Shown here: positions 1-7,727 of the stretch, piece after piece | How positions within the stretch are numbered: the first letter of the stretch is position 1 | Layout: every line of letters starts with the position of its first letter | Origin: Mycolicibacterium komanii | GTDB lineage: Bacteria > Actinomycetota > Actinomycetes > Mycobacteriales > Mycobacteriaceae | Length of the DNA stretch: 64,000 nt | Direction: 5' to 3' | Assembly: GCF_001050035.1 (NCBI RefSeq) | Contig: NZ_CVTA01000033.1 | Location: 124,001 to 188,000 of the forward strand | Program-made: the position numbers and the translations under genes | The notes under the pieces: generated by a model | The model's input: only the letters and a program-made list of their open reading frames with translations | Told to the model about the DNA's origin: nothing | Databases searched by the model: none

Positions 1-343
1 TCGGCAGCTGTTTGATCAGGCCCTCGTTGGCCACGAACACGTCGGCGCCCTCGAGGATCGCCGCGTTGATCAGGTTCCACACAATCAGCCCGAGGGTCAC
101 GTACGGAAGATGTTCGGACAGCTCGAGTTTGAACAATTTCGAGTAGAGCAGGCCCATCGCGACCGCGGTCGCGCCCGTGGCGATCGTGATCCAGAACGGA
201 CCCAGCACCGAACGGCGGTAGCGCTGTTTGATGTCCTGCCAGCCGAGGTGCAACCACAGTTCGTGCTTGCCGAAGCCGGCGACGAGGTCGCCCCATGCCC
301 GGCCCATCGTCCGCGACTGCGCGGCGGCGTCGGTGAAAGTCAC
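1..343 (-). CDS. wzm: Galactan ABC exporter permease (Wzm/RfbD, Rv3783-like), 5' part only
   Basis: N-terminal 114 residues of an ABC-2 polysaccharide export permease; the gene runs off the left window edge. The start is a GTG at 343-341 that overlaps the glfT1 stop by 4 nt (GTGA). Visible are the cytoplasmic stretch WLHLGWQDIKQRYRRS, typical of Wzm/TagG proteins just before the first membrane helix, then a hydrophobic segment (FWITIATGATAVAMGLLY) and a second one beginning YVTLGLIVWNLI. Together with the ATPase two genes upstream it should flip lipid-linked galactan across the inner membrane for arabinogalactan synthesis. The family call is firm; the exact substrate is inferred from the neighbouring glfT1. 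Confidence 0.88.
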   Translation of the reverse strand, partial: MTFTDAAAQSRTMGRAWGDLVAGFGKHELWLHLGWQDIKQRYRRSVLGPFWITIATGATAVAMGLLYSKLFKLELSEHLPYVTLGLIVWNLINAAILEGADVFVANEGLIKQLP

Positions 344-1263
344 GATCCGAGCCTCCCGAAATTCTCCCTGCGACCCATGCGGCGCAACCGAATCCACTCC
401 ATCAGCCCGGCAGGGTCGCGGCGCGACACCAGGAAGAACCAGCCGAAGCGGGCCCACTCCTGAAACTGCAGTCGGCGCAGCCCTGGCTGCGACAACAGAT
501 AGCCGCGATTGCGGTAGGTGTAGAAGCGTTTAGCAGCGTTGTCCGGATACTGCGTGTGCATCCGGCCGCCGAGGATCGGTTTGAACTCGTCGCCGCCCTG
601 CGGATGCAGGTACACCGCGTCCAGGCAGGTGCCGAACGGCAGCCCGGAGCGGACCAGCCTGCGATGCAGTTCGGTCTCGTCGCCGCGGACGAACAATCGC
701 AGGTCCGGTACGCCGGTCACCTCGAGCGTGGAGGCGGCGAACAGCGCGCCGTTGAACAGCGAGGCGATGCCGGGCAACATTCCCCCGCAAGCGGGAGGTG
801 CCCCCACGCCCGGTTCGGTGCGCAGCTCGTCGACCCGGCGGCGCCACACGAGGCCGCGACGCAGGGGGAACGCCAGTCGACCCGGGTCGGTCATGTCGCA
901 GACCATGGGCGACACTTCGGCAAGGCCGTGGCGCGCAGCACATTTCAGGAGCGTGCCCAGCACCTCCGAGTCGGCGGGACGTCCGTCGTCGTCGGCCAGC
1001 CACACCCAGTCCGCGCCCAACGCCAGGGCGTGCAGCATGCCCAGCGCGAAACCGCCTGCGCCACCGAGGTTTCGCTGTGATCCGAGGTAGGTCGTTGGAA
1101 CCGGCTGTGCGGCGACCAGCTCGGCGACGCGGGGATCGGCGTCGTTGTCGACGACGATCAGATGGTCCGGCACCCGGGTCTGCGCCGACACCGACTCCAG
1201 TGACTTGGCCAGTTCGTCGGGACGACGGTGGGTGACCACCACCGCGCACACGGTGTCCGTCAT
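340..1263 (-). CDS. glfT1: Galactofuranosyltransferase GlfT1
   Basis: 307-residue GT-A glycosyltransferase that starts arabinogalactan galactan by adding the first galactofuranose residues from UDP-Galf to the rhamnose-GlcNAc lipid linker. An N-terminal nucleotide-binding region (TDTVCAVVVTHRRPDELAKS) is followed by a metal/sugar-nucleotide acidic cluster (WLADDDGRP near residue 93) and a catalytic-type RGDETELHRR segment in the C-terminal half. The start chosen is the ATG at 1263, which overlaps the wzt stop (ATGA, 1260-1263); a longer in-frame extension upstream is an arginine-rich shadow inside wzt. Order wzt-glfT1-wzm with 4-nt overlaps implies one transcript and translational coupling. 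Confidence 0.93.
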   Translation of the reverse strand: MTDTVCAVVVTHRRPDELAKSLESVSAQTRVPDHLIVVDNDADPRVAELVAAQPVPTTYLGSQRNLGGAGGFALGMLHALALGADWVWLADDDGRPADSEVLGTLLKCAARHGLAEVSPMVCDMTDPGRLAFPLRRGLVWRRRVDELRTEPGVGAPPACGGMLPGIASLFNGALFAASTLEVTGVPDLRLFVRGDETELHRRLVRSGLPFGTCLDAVYLHPQGGDEFKPILGGRMHTQYPDNAAKRFYTYRNRGYLLSQPGLRRLQFQEWARFGWFFLVSRRDPAGLMEWIRLRRMGRRENFGRLGS

Positions 1264-2051
1264 CCGCGACGCGTCTCTTCGAGCACTTCTCGGACGGTCC
1301 GGGCGGCGTCCTCGCCCTCGTAGGCGCGCACGACGTCCTCGATGTCGCCGGTCAACTTGATCGTGCCGTGGTCGATCCACATCGCGGTGTTGCAGAGCCG
1401 GGCCAAGAATTCGTTGGAGTGGCTGGCGAACACCAGGATCCCGGAGCGCGATACCAGCTCGGCCAACCGGGTCTGCGCCTTCTTCAGGAAGTCGGCATCC
1501 ACCGCGCCGATGCCCTCGTCGAGCAGCAGGATCTCGGGGTCGATGCTGGTCACCACGCCCATCGCGAGGCGCACCCGCATACCGGTGGAGTAGGTGCGCA
1601 ACGGCATCGACAGGTAGTCACCGAGCTCGGTGAACTCCGCGATCTCATCGACCTTGGCCAGCATCTGTTTGCGCGTCTGCCCCAGGAACAGCCCGCGGAT
1701 GATGATGTTCTCGAAGCCGGAGATCTCCGGATCCATCCCGACGCCCAGATCGAACACCGGCGCCACCCGGCCGCGGACGGTGGCCACCCCGCGGGTGGGC
1801 TCGTAGATGCCCGACAGCAATCGCAGCAGGGTCGACTTGCCCGCGCCGTTGTGCCCCACCAGACCCACGCGGTCACCGAGTTCCAACGACATGGTGATGT
1901 CCCGCAGCGCCTCGATGACCACGACGTTGGAGTCGTTGCGCCCGATGGCGCCACCGGCCTTGCCGAGGAACGCCTTCTTCAGCGAGCGGGACTTCGCGTC
2001 GAAGATCGGGAACTCGACCCACGCGTTGCGGGTCTCGATGTGCGGGCTCAA
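1260..2051 (-). CDS. wzt: Galactan ABC exporter ATPase (Wzt/RfbE, Rv3781-like)
   Basis: 263-residue ABC ATPase partnering the downstream permease. Walker A is GHNGAGKST (around residue 70), the signature is YSTGMRVRLAMG, and Walker B ends ILLLDEGIGA with the H-loop histidine in FASHSNE. It ends shortly after the nucleotide-binding domain, so it lacks the C-terminal carbohydrate-binding domain of O-antigen Wzt proteins. The only start that gives the conserved N-terminus is TTG at 2051, with an AGGGAC Shine-Dalgarno-like stretch about 7 nt upstream. It follows bpa after 9 nt, so bpa, wzt, glfT1 and wzm are probably cotranscribed. Confidence 0.92.
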   Translation of the reverse strand: MSPHIETRNAWVEFPIFDAKSRSLKKAFLGKAGGAIGRNDSNVVVIEALRDITMSLELGDRVGLVGHNGAGKSTLLRLLSGIYEPTRGVATVRGRVAPVFDLGVGMDPEISGFENIIIRGLFLGQTRKQMLAKVDEIAEFTELGDYLSMPLRTYSTGMRVRLAMGVVTSIDPEILLLDEGIGAVDADFLKKAQTRLAELVSRSGILVFASHSNEFLARLCNTAMWIDHGTIKLTGDIEDVVRAYEGEDAARTVREVLEETRRG

Positions 2052-2060
2052 CGGCTGTCC

Positions 2061-2564
2061 CTACAGGTACTGCCCGGTCCCCGGATGGGACGCGCCACCG
2101 CGCACCGCCACCCCGGGTGGCAGCGCACCCTGGCCCCGCATCTGCTCCAGCTGCTGGCGGGCCGCCATCTGCTGAGCGAACAGCGCCGTCTGGATTCCGT
2201 GGAACAGGCCCTCCAGCCAGCCCACCAGCTGCGCCTGCGCGATCCGCAGCTCGGCGTCCGACGGCACCCCTTCTTCGGTGAACGGCAGCGTGAGCCGCTC
2301 GAGCTCGTCGCGAAGTTCGGGAGCCAGGCCTTCCTCGAGTTCGGAGATGCTCGTGCGGTGGATCTCGCGGAGCCGGGTGCGGCTGGCGTCGTCGAGCGGC
2401 GCCGCCCGCACCTCTTCGAGGAGCTGCTTGATCATGGTGCCGATGCGCATCACCTTCGCCGGTTGCTCGACAAGGTCGGTCAGCGACTTGCCGTCCTGCT
2501 CCTCGTCGCTCTCGGCGCCGGTGCGCTCACCGCTGATGATCTCGATGTTGTCGTCGTCGGTCAT
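2061..2564 (-). CDS. bpa: Bacterial proteasome activator Bpa/PafE
   Basis: 167-residue helical protein matching Rv3780. The protein forms a dodecameric ring that opens the mycobacterial 20S proteasome without ATP and feeds it unfolded substrates. The diagnostic feature is the extreme C-terminus GQYL, which docks in the alpha-ring pockets. The middle holds the long amphipathic helices (RIGTMIKQLLEEV, LVGWLEGLFHGIQTALFAQQM). The start is the ATG at 2564, preceded by GGGAG; an in-frame extension of 25 residues upstream has no such site. It heads the operon containing the galactan exporter genes, a conserved but functionally unexplained arrangement. Confidence 0.93.
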   Translation of the reverse strand: MTDDDNIEIISGERTGAESDEEQDGKSLTDLVEQPAKVMRIGTMIKQLLEEVRAAPLDDASRTRLREIHRTSISELEEGLAPELRDELERLTLPFTEEGVPSDAELRIAQAQLVGWLEGLFHGIQTALFAQQMAARQQLEQMRGQGALPPGVAVRGGASHPGTGQYL

Positions 2565-2981
2565 ACTCCCTGCGTTCCCTCTAATCTCCACGCCATTCGT
2601 CGCTGGGGTCCGGCGATCCCGCCCTCGATCGCGAACCATCTAGCGAGATTAGTCCCGTCGCGCGCAGGGCGGTCGCCGCGTCGTGCACGGGCAACGTCAC
2701 GCCCGTCACCGCAAACCCGTCGGTGAATCATCTCGGACCACCGAGCAAACGCCGCCACGTGCGACCAACAGTTGAAACAAACGTCTTCGTTAACCCGTTG
2801 TCGCGAGCGGCCGGCGCTGTCGGGCTGACCAGCAACGACAACGGGTTTAGCCCTCCGTACGCCAAGGTCACTGGACTAGTATGGCTGCCCAGCAGACCCA
2901 GTCCGACATGGCGGGTCGGGCCGACTATCGGCCAGAATCGTGTCGGTTTGTGAACTCACGGACTTTCGAAGGTGGGCTGGC
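2565..2981. other. 417-bp non-coding divergent promoter region
   Basis: No convincing gene is visible. The region separates bpa (leftward) from the desulfurase-like gene (rightward). It contains a 12-bp perfect inverted repeat (listed separately) and a TAGTAT hexamer at 2877-2882 that could be a -10 box for the rightward gene with a roughly 95-nt leader. The short reading frames here have arginine-rich, low-complexity translations and are judged to be shadows. Confidence 0.5.
2792..2847. promoter_or_regulatory. 12-bp perfect inverted repeat with 32-bp spacer
   Basis: AACCCGTTGTCG at 2792-2803 is repeated as its reverse complement CGACAACGGGTT at 2836-2847. The spacer of 32 bp is about three helical turns, which fits two operator half-sites on the same DNA face better than a terminator hairpin. 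It lies between two divergent genes, 30 bp upstream of a possible -10 box. Confidence 0.5.
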
Positions 2982-4178
2982 ATGGCATACGACGTCGCCC
3001 GGGTGCGCGGTCTGCACCCGTCCCTGGGCGACGGATGGGTGCGCTTCGACGCCCAGAACGGCATGCTGTTGCCCGATGCCGTCGGCCGCGCGGTGTCCAC
3101 CGCGTTCCGCGGGTCGATGCCGACGCCGGTGGGTCCCCACCCGTCCGCGCAACGCAGCGCCGCCGTTCTGGAGGCCGCGCGGCTGGCCGTGGCCGACCTG
3201 GTCAACGCCGATCCCCGCGGCGTCGTCCTGGGCGCCGACCGGTCGATCCTGCTGACCTCGCTGGCCGACGCGTCCTCATCGCGCGTCGGACTCGGTTACG
3301 AGGTGGTGGTCACCCGTCTGGACGACGAGGCGAACATCGCACCGTGGCTGCGCGCCGCCAATCGTTATGGCGCCAAAGTGAAATGGGCCGAGGTCGACAT
3401 CGAGACAGGCGAGCTGCCCAGCTGGCAGTGGGAGAGTCTGCTCACCAGGCCGACCCGGTTGGTCGCAATCACTTCGGCCTCTTCGACTTTGGGCACCGTG
3501 ACCGACCTGCGCGCAGTGACGAAGCTGGCCCACGATCAGGGTGCGATGGTCGTCGTCGACCATTCATCTGCCGCCCCCTACCAGTTGATCGACATCGACG
3601 AGATCGACGCCGACGTGGTGGCGGTCAACGCGCTGGCGTGGGGTGGTCCCCCCATCGGCGCCTTGGTCTTTCGCGATCCGTCGCTCATCGATTCCTTCGG
3701 CTCGGTGTCGCTCAATCCGCTCGCGACCGGCGCCGCGCGGCTCGAGGTCGGTGCGCACCAGTTCGGCCTGCTCGCCGGCGTGGTGGCCAGCATCGAGTAC
3801 CTGGCTTCCCTCGACGAGAACGCGCACGGCACCCGCCGGGAACGCCTCGGGATCTCGATGCACTCGGCGAACGCCTACATGAGCCGGCTGTTCGACTACC
3901 TGCTGATCTCGCTGCGTTCGCTCTCGACCGTCATGGTCATCGGTCAACCCGAATCGCGGATCCCTGTACTGAGTTTCGCGGTCAACGACGTGCCCGCCGA
4001 TCGTGTGGTGCAGCGCCTTGCCGACAACGGGATCCTGGCGATTTCGAACGCGAGTTCGCGGGTGCTCGACGTGCTCGGTGTCAACGATGTCGGCGGCGCG
4101 GTGACGGTGGGACTTGCGCACTACACCACCACCGCCGAGGTCGATCAGCTGGTTCGCGCGTTGGCATCGCTCGGTTAA
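2982..4178 (+). CDS. Cysteine desulfurase/aminotransferase V-like protein (Rv3778c-like) lacking the expected PLP lysine
   Basis: 398-residue protein with the fold-type I class V aminotransferase layout. Substrate- and PLP-region motifs are recognisable: [21 protein letters not shown] near the N-terminus, [12 protein letters not shown], and [12 protein letters not shown], whose Asp should contact the cofactor pyridine nitrogen. Where SufS/NifS-type enzymes carry Ser-x-His-Lys, this protein reads [19 protein letters not shown], so the Schiff-base lysine appears absent. It may be a PLP-independent or regulatory paralogue rather than an active desulfurase. The start ATG at 2982 is preceded by GGTGGG. 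The 3' end overlaps the convergent oxidoreductase by 4 nt. Confidence 0.8.
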   Translation: MAYDVARVRGLHPSLGDGWVRFDAQNGMLLPDAVGRAVSTAFRGSMPTPVGPHPSAQRSAAVLEAARLAVADLVNADPRGVVLGADRSILLTSLADASSSRVGLGYEVVVTRLDDEANIAPWLRAANRYGAKVKWAEVDIETGELPSWQWESLLTRPTRLVAITSASSTLGTVTDLRAVTKLAHDQGAMVVVDHSSAAPYQLIDIDEIDADVVAVNALAWGGPPIGALVFRDPSLIDSFGSVSLNPLATGAARLEVGAHQFGLLAGVVASIEYLASLDENAHGTRRERLGISMHSANAYMSRLFDYLLISLRSLSTVMVIGQPESRIPVLSFAVNDVPADRVVQRLADNGILAISNASSRVLDVLGVNDVGGAVTVGLAHYTTTAEVDQLVRALASLG

Positions 4179-5149
4179 TCAGCAACGCGCAGAAGGACTT
4201 TCCCGGAAACCTCGCCGGACTGCAGCAGCTCGTGCGCCGCACCGGCTTCCTGCACCGGGTACTCGGCGCCGATGATCGGCCGTACCTGACCGCTCTCGAT
4301 CATCGGCCACACGTTGGCCACCACCTCGGAGACGACGTCGCTCTTGCTGCCCCGGCCGCTGACCGGACGCGCGCGAAGCGCCGTCGCGATGACGCCGGCC
4401 CGCTTGCCGAGCAGCTTTCCGATGTTGAGCTCGGCCTTCACCCCGCCCTGCATCCCGATGATCACGAGCCGGCCGTCGGGAGCGAGCGCGTCGATGTTGC
4501 GGTCGAGGTAGGCCGCGCCCATGATGTCGAGGATGACGTCGGCGCCGCCCTCGGCGTTGACCCGCTCGACGAAGTCCTCATCGCGGTAGTTGATCGTCAC
4601 CTCGGCGCCGAGCTCGGCGCACAGATCGAGCTTGTGAGCCGAGCCTGCCGTCACGGCCACCCGACAGCCGAGCGCGCGTCCCACCTGCACGGCGTGGGTG
4701 CCGATGCCGCTGGCGCCGCCGTGCACGAGGACCAGTTGGCCTGACGACAGGCCCGCCGTCATCACCAGGTTGGACCACACCGTGCAGGCCACCTCCGGCA
4801 GTCCAGCGGCCTCGTGCAGCGACACCGACTCGGGAACCGGCATCACCTGGCCGGCCGGGACGGCCACGTACTCGGCGTAGCCGCCGCCCGCCAGCAACGC
4901 GCAGACCTGTTGGCCGACCGCCCATTCCGACACCTGGCCACCGACCGCGGCGACCGTTCCGGAGACCTCGAGCCCGAGGATCTCGCTGGCGCCGGGCGGC
5001 GGGGGATATTTGCCCGCGGCCTGCAGCAGATCGGCGCGGTTGATACCCGCCGAGGCCACCTTGACCACCAACTCGTCGTCGCGGGGCGCGACGTCGGGAA
5101 CTTCTTGCCAGCTCAATCGGCCTTCCGGCCCGGCCACGATCGCATGCAT
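4175..5149 (-). CDS. NADPH:quinone oxidoreductase, zinc-free MDR family (Rv3777-like)
   Basis: 324-residue medium-chain reductase of the quinone oxidoreductase branch. The N-terminal GroES-like domain carries [17 protein letters not shown], and the Rossmann domain carries [21 protein letters not shown] followed by the NADPH-selecting segment [11 protein letters not shown]. The catalytic-zinc ligands of alcohol dehydrogenases are missing, as expected for this branch. A TAGCGT hexamer 7 nt upstream of the ATG suggests a leaderless transcript. It is divergent from a MarR gene 78 bp away, an arrangement often seen when the regulator controls the oxidoreductase; that control is inferred. Confidence 0.88.
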   Translation of the reverse strand: MHAIVAGPEGRLSWQEVPDVAPRDDELVVKVASAGINRADLLQAAGKYPPPPGASEILGLEVSGTVAAVGGQVSEWAVGQQVCALLAGGGYAEYVAVPAGQVMPVPESVSLHEAAGLPEVACTVWSNLVMTAGLSSGQLVLVHGGASGIGTHAVQVGRALGCRVAVTAGSAHKLDLCAELGAEVTINYRDEDFVERVNAEGGADVILDIMGAAYLDRNIDALAPDGRLVIIGMQGGVKAELNIGKLLGKRAGVIATALRARPVSGRGSKSDVVSEVVANVWPMIESGQVRPIIGAEYPVQEAGAAHELLQSGEVSGKVLLRVAD

Positions 5150-5227
5150 TCAAATAACGCTACTAGCCTGCGAGAACACTCTGACGAATCGGTCGCCAGC
5201 AATGTCATCGCCGTTTACTATTGCCGC
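5150..5227. promoter_or_regulatory. 78-bp divergent promoter region between quinone oxidoreductase and MarR gene
   Basis: Rightward: TACTAT at 5216-5221, then 6 nt, then the ATG of the MarR gene. Leftward: TAGCGT, then 7 nt, then the ATG of the oxidoreductase. Both fit mycobacterial leaderless promoters in which the start codon is the 5' end of the mRNA, so any MarR operator must lie within these 78 bp. Confidence 0.55.
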
Positions 5228-5740
5228 ATGGAGGGGATTATTGCGGGTCGTACCGCGGGGGATATGCCTGGGCTGGACATCGCCGAACAGCGATCCTGGC
5301 AAAATTTTTTGGACGCCGCTCTGCGGCTGTACGCGACCTTGAACCGGTCGCTGGTGGATAAGCATCACCTGACGCTCAACGACGTCAGACTGCTGGACAT
5401 CCTGGACAAGTCGCCGACGGGGTCGGCCCGGATGGGCGACCTCGCCGAGGCGTTGATGTCGTTGCCCAGCCGGGTCACGCGGCAGATCCGTCGCCTGGAG
5501 ATGCAGGGCCTGGTGAAACGCGGGGCCAGCCCCGACGACGGCCGCGGCGTGCTCGCCAGCATCACCGACGACGGGCGGACGGCGGTGCGCGACGCGATGA
5601 CCACCTACGCCGAGAACGTGCGGGCGCACTTCCTCGACCGGCTGTCGCGGCCCCAGGTCGCGGCGATGGGCGAGAACTGCAGGCGGATCAGCGTCGCGCT
5701 CAAGAACGGGTCGACGAACGCCAAGCTCGGCCGGGTCTGA
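5228..5740 (+). CDS. MarR family transcriptional regulator
   Basis: 170-residue winged-helix regulator. The DNA-binding core reads LTLNDVRLLDILDKSPTG, GDLAEALMSLPSRVTRQIRRLE and the wing GLVKRGASPDDGRGVLASITDDG, as in MarR proteins that respond to small phenolic or lipophilic ligands. The ATG at 5228 is chosen because TACTAT sits exactly 6 nt upstream, a leaderless promoter, while no Shine-Dalgarno is present. The alternative ATG at 5264 has a G-run only 2 nt away. It probably regulates itself and the divergent quinone oxidoreductase (inference). Confidence 0.88.
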   Translation: MEGIIAGRTAGDMPGLDIAEQRSWQNFLDAALRLYATLNRSLVDKHHLTLNDVRLLDILDKSPTGSARMGDLAEALMSLPSRVTRQIRRLEMQGLVKRGASPDDGRGVLASITDDGRTAVRDAMTTYAENVRAHFLDRLSRPQVAAMGENCRRISVALKNGSTNAKLGRV

Positions 5741-5787
5741 GGGATTCCCCGTCGCGGCGGTCAAAGCCGCCCCGTACTCTTGTCGGC

Positions 5788-5874
5788 GGTGGCGTGGCAG
5801 AGCGGCCTAATGCACTCGCCTTGAAAGCGAGAGACGGCTAACACCGTCCGGGGGTTCAAATCCCTCCGCCACCG
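5788..5874 (+). tRNA. tRNA-Ser(UGA)
   Basis: 87-nt class II tRNA. Acceptor GGTGGCG (5788-5794) pairs with CGCCACC (5867-5873), with discriminator G. The anticodon loop CTTGAAA gives TGA, there is a long variable arm, and the T-loop is GGTTCAAATCC. CCA is not encoded. The adjacent MocR gene ends 2 nt downstream on the other strand. Confidence 0.96.
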
Positions 5875-5875
5875 C

Positions 5876-7270
5876 TCACGAGATGCGTTGGGCGATGCGC
5901 GCCAGCAGCCGCACACCCGAATCGATTTGTGACTCAGTGAGGTTGGCGTAACCGAGCAGCAGTCCCGGCGGCGCCGACGCGGGGTCGGCGTAGCACGGCG
6001 CGAGCGGTTCGACCCGCACCCGCTGCTCGGCCGCGCTCCGCACAAGCTCGCCGACCGGGAAGCCGTCGGGGAAGCGCACGGTCAGGTGGACACCCGCGGC
6101 GGCGCCCAGCACTCTCGCCTGCGGCAGGTGCCGGGCCAGCGCTCCGAGCAGCGCGTTGCGCCGGGTCAGGTAGCGGCGGCGCATCTGGCGCAGGTGCCTG
6201 TCGTAGCCTCCCGACCTCAGCAGCTGCGCGAACGCCAGCTGGTCCATCACCGAACTTCCCGTGTCCGCAAGGCCTTTCGCCGTTCTCACCGCGCCGACGA
6301 GGTGCGCGGGCAGCACCATCCAGCCGATGCGAAGACCGGGCGCCAGGGTCTTGCTCGTCGAGCCGATGTAGACGACGCGGTCAGGCGCGATTCCCTGTAG
6401 TGCTCCAACGGGTGCACGGTCATAGCGGTATTCGGCGTCGTAGTCGTCCTCCACGACCAGGTTCCCGGCTCGCGCCCAGTCCATCAACTCGGTTCGCCGG
6501 GCCGCCGACAGCACGACCCCGGTCGGGGACTGGTGCGCCGGCGTGGTGAGCACGGCGTCGGCGCCGGTGGCGGCCAAGGCGCCGACGTCGAGCCCGTCGT
6601 CATCGACTCGAACCGGATGCGGCTCGATTCCGTTGTCGCGCAGAACCATCCGATGAAGCCAGAATCCGGGATTCTCCATGGCGAGCGTCGACGCCGACAG
6701 CGATCGGGCGAGCAATGCCACGGCCTGGGTCGCTCCCGAGCACAGCACGATGTGCTGTGGGTCGGCCAGCACACCACGAACGCGGCGCAGATAGTCGGCC
6801 ACTGCGGCGCGGGTCGTGAGCAGCCCTTGGGGCGCCACGTAACCGAACGCGTCCGCCTCGATCTCGGCCAGTCCCTGGCGCAGCGCCCGCAGCCAGGCGT
6901 CGCGCGGAAAGCTCCGCAGATCCGGTGAGCCCGGCAGGAAGTCGATGTCGTAGCGCGCCGTCGGGATGTCGTCGCCGCGCGGCGGCGCCTCGACCGTGTC
7001 GACGGTCGCCACCACCGTGCCCGATCCGTGCCTGCTCAGCAGGAAGCCCTCGGCGATTAGCTGGCTGTAGGCGTCGACGACGAGTCGGCGTGACACCCCC
7101 AGGTCGGCGGCGAGCACACGGCTGGAGGGCAGCCGCGTTCCCGGTGCGAGGCGTCCCGTCCTGATGGCGGCCCGCAGCCCGTCGGCCAGCTGGCGGTGCA
7201 GGGGATCGGTGGCGTCCCGGTCCAGCTCCACAAGAAGCTCCGGGCCGAAAGTGGTACCCGATTCTGCCAT
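5876..7270 (-). CDS. MocR/PdxR-type GntR regulator with aminotransferase domain
   Basis: 464-residue fusion of an N-terminal GntR winged helix (LHRQLADGLRAAIRTGRLAPG, LPSSRVLAADLGVSRRLVVDAY, residues about 15-85) and a C-terminal fold-type I aminotransferase domain. The latter has the PLP lysine in YIGSTSKTLAPGLRIGW, the Asp in VVEDDYDAEYRYD and the phosphate-binding SGATQAVALLARS. Such proteins use PLP as effector to control vitamin B6, GABA or amino-acid genes. The ATG at 7270 is preferred over the TTG one codon upstream. It is divergent from a small membrane protein and epimerase pair, the likely targets. A direct repeat near its start may be the operator. Confidence 0.9.
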   Translation of the reverse strand: MAESGTTFGPELLVELDRDATDPLHRQLADGLRAAIRTGRLAPGTRLPSSRVLAADLGVSRRLVVDAYSQLIAEGFLLSRHGSGTVVATVDTVEAPPRGDDIPTARYDIDFLPGSPDLRSFPRDAWLRALRQGLAEIEADAFGYVAPQGLLTTRAAVADYLRRVRGVLADPQHIVLCSGATQAVALLARSLSASTLAMENPGFWLHRMVLRDNGIEPHPVRVDDDGLDVGALAATGADAVLTTPAHQSPTGVVLSAARRTELMDWARAGNLVVEDDYDAEYRYDRAPVGALQGIAPDRVVYIGSTSKTLAPGLRIGWMVLPAHLVGAVRTAKGLADTGSSVMDQLAFAQLLRSGGYDRHLRQMRRRYLTRRNALLGALARHLPQARVLGAAAGVHLTVRFPDGFPVGELVRSAAEQRVRVEPLAPCYADPASAPPGLLLGYANLTESQIDSGVRLLARIAQRIS

Positions 7271-7282
7271 CAAAGTGGTGCC
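7248..7282. promoter_or_regulatory. Direct repeat AAAGTGGTRCC, candidate MocR operator
   Basis: AAAGTGGTACC at 7248-7258 and AAAGTGGTGCC at 7272-7282 match at 10 of 11 positions and are 24 bp apart. MocR regulators commonly bind direct repeats. One copy lies within the first codons of the regulator and the other covers its start codon, which suggests autorepression and possible control of the divergent gene that starts at 7317. Confidence 0.5.
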
Positions 7283-7316
7283 TATCTTGAGGCCAGTAAC
7301 GAACTAGCGTGACGGT

Positions 7317-7727
7317 ATGACAACGACGCCGACGCGCACAAGGGCCGGTTTGGTCGAGGTGACGCTGATCGTGTTCGGGCTCTACGCCCTCGCTGTGGGG
7401 TTGTTCATGATGTTCGCCCCCGGCGCGTTCTTCGACACCCTGGGCTACTTCGGTGTGCGCAACGACCACTACATCTTCGACAACGCCACGTTCGAAGTGC
7501 CGCAGGGGCTCATGCTGCTCGCGGCGGTGCGATGGCACAGCTGGCGCACTCCGGCGCTGGCGTTCGCGACGGCGCACTGGGCGCTGCACGCGATCAGCCA
7601 CCTCATCGACCCGCACCACGGCGCGGGTGACTGGATCGGCTGGCTGGAGGCGGGCGGTCTGGTGCTCACCACCGCGATCCTGGCGATTGCCCTGCGCGCC
7701 AGCGTCATCACCGATAGGAGGCCATGA
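7317..7727 (+). CDS. Small integral membrane protein, four predicted helices
   Basis: 136 residues with four hydrophobic segments: VTLIVFGLYALAVGLFMMFA, GLMLLAAVRW plus following residues, ALAFATAHWALHAISHLI, and GLVLTTAILAIALRA. Short charged loops contain a histidine-rich SHLIDPHHG turn. No enzymatic motif is recognised. TAGCGT at 7305-7310 sits 6 nt before the ATG, indicating a leaderless mRNA. The stop overlaps the start region of the following epimerase gene, so the two are one operon, probably under control of the divergent MocR protein. Confidence 0.78.
   Translation: MTTTPTRTRAGLVEVTLIVFGLYALAVGLFMMFAPGAFFDTLGYFGVRNDHYIFDNATFEVPQGLMLLAAVRWHSWRTPALAFATAHWALHAISHLIDPHHGAGDWIGWLEAGGLVLTTAILAIALRASVITDRRP

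Noticed and set aside
1368..2726. 452-residue rightward reading frame opposite wzt and bpa
   Set aside because: His/Arg/Gln-rich translation with no domain, antisense to two well-conserved genes; a GC-rich frame shadow.
2972..4744. 590-residue frame spanning the desulfurase-like and oxidoreductase genes
   Set aside because: Arg-rich shadow crossing a convergent junction, with no recognisable motif.
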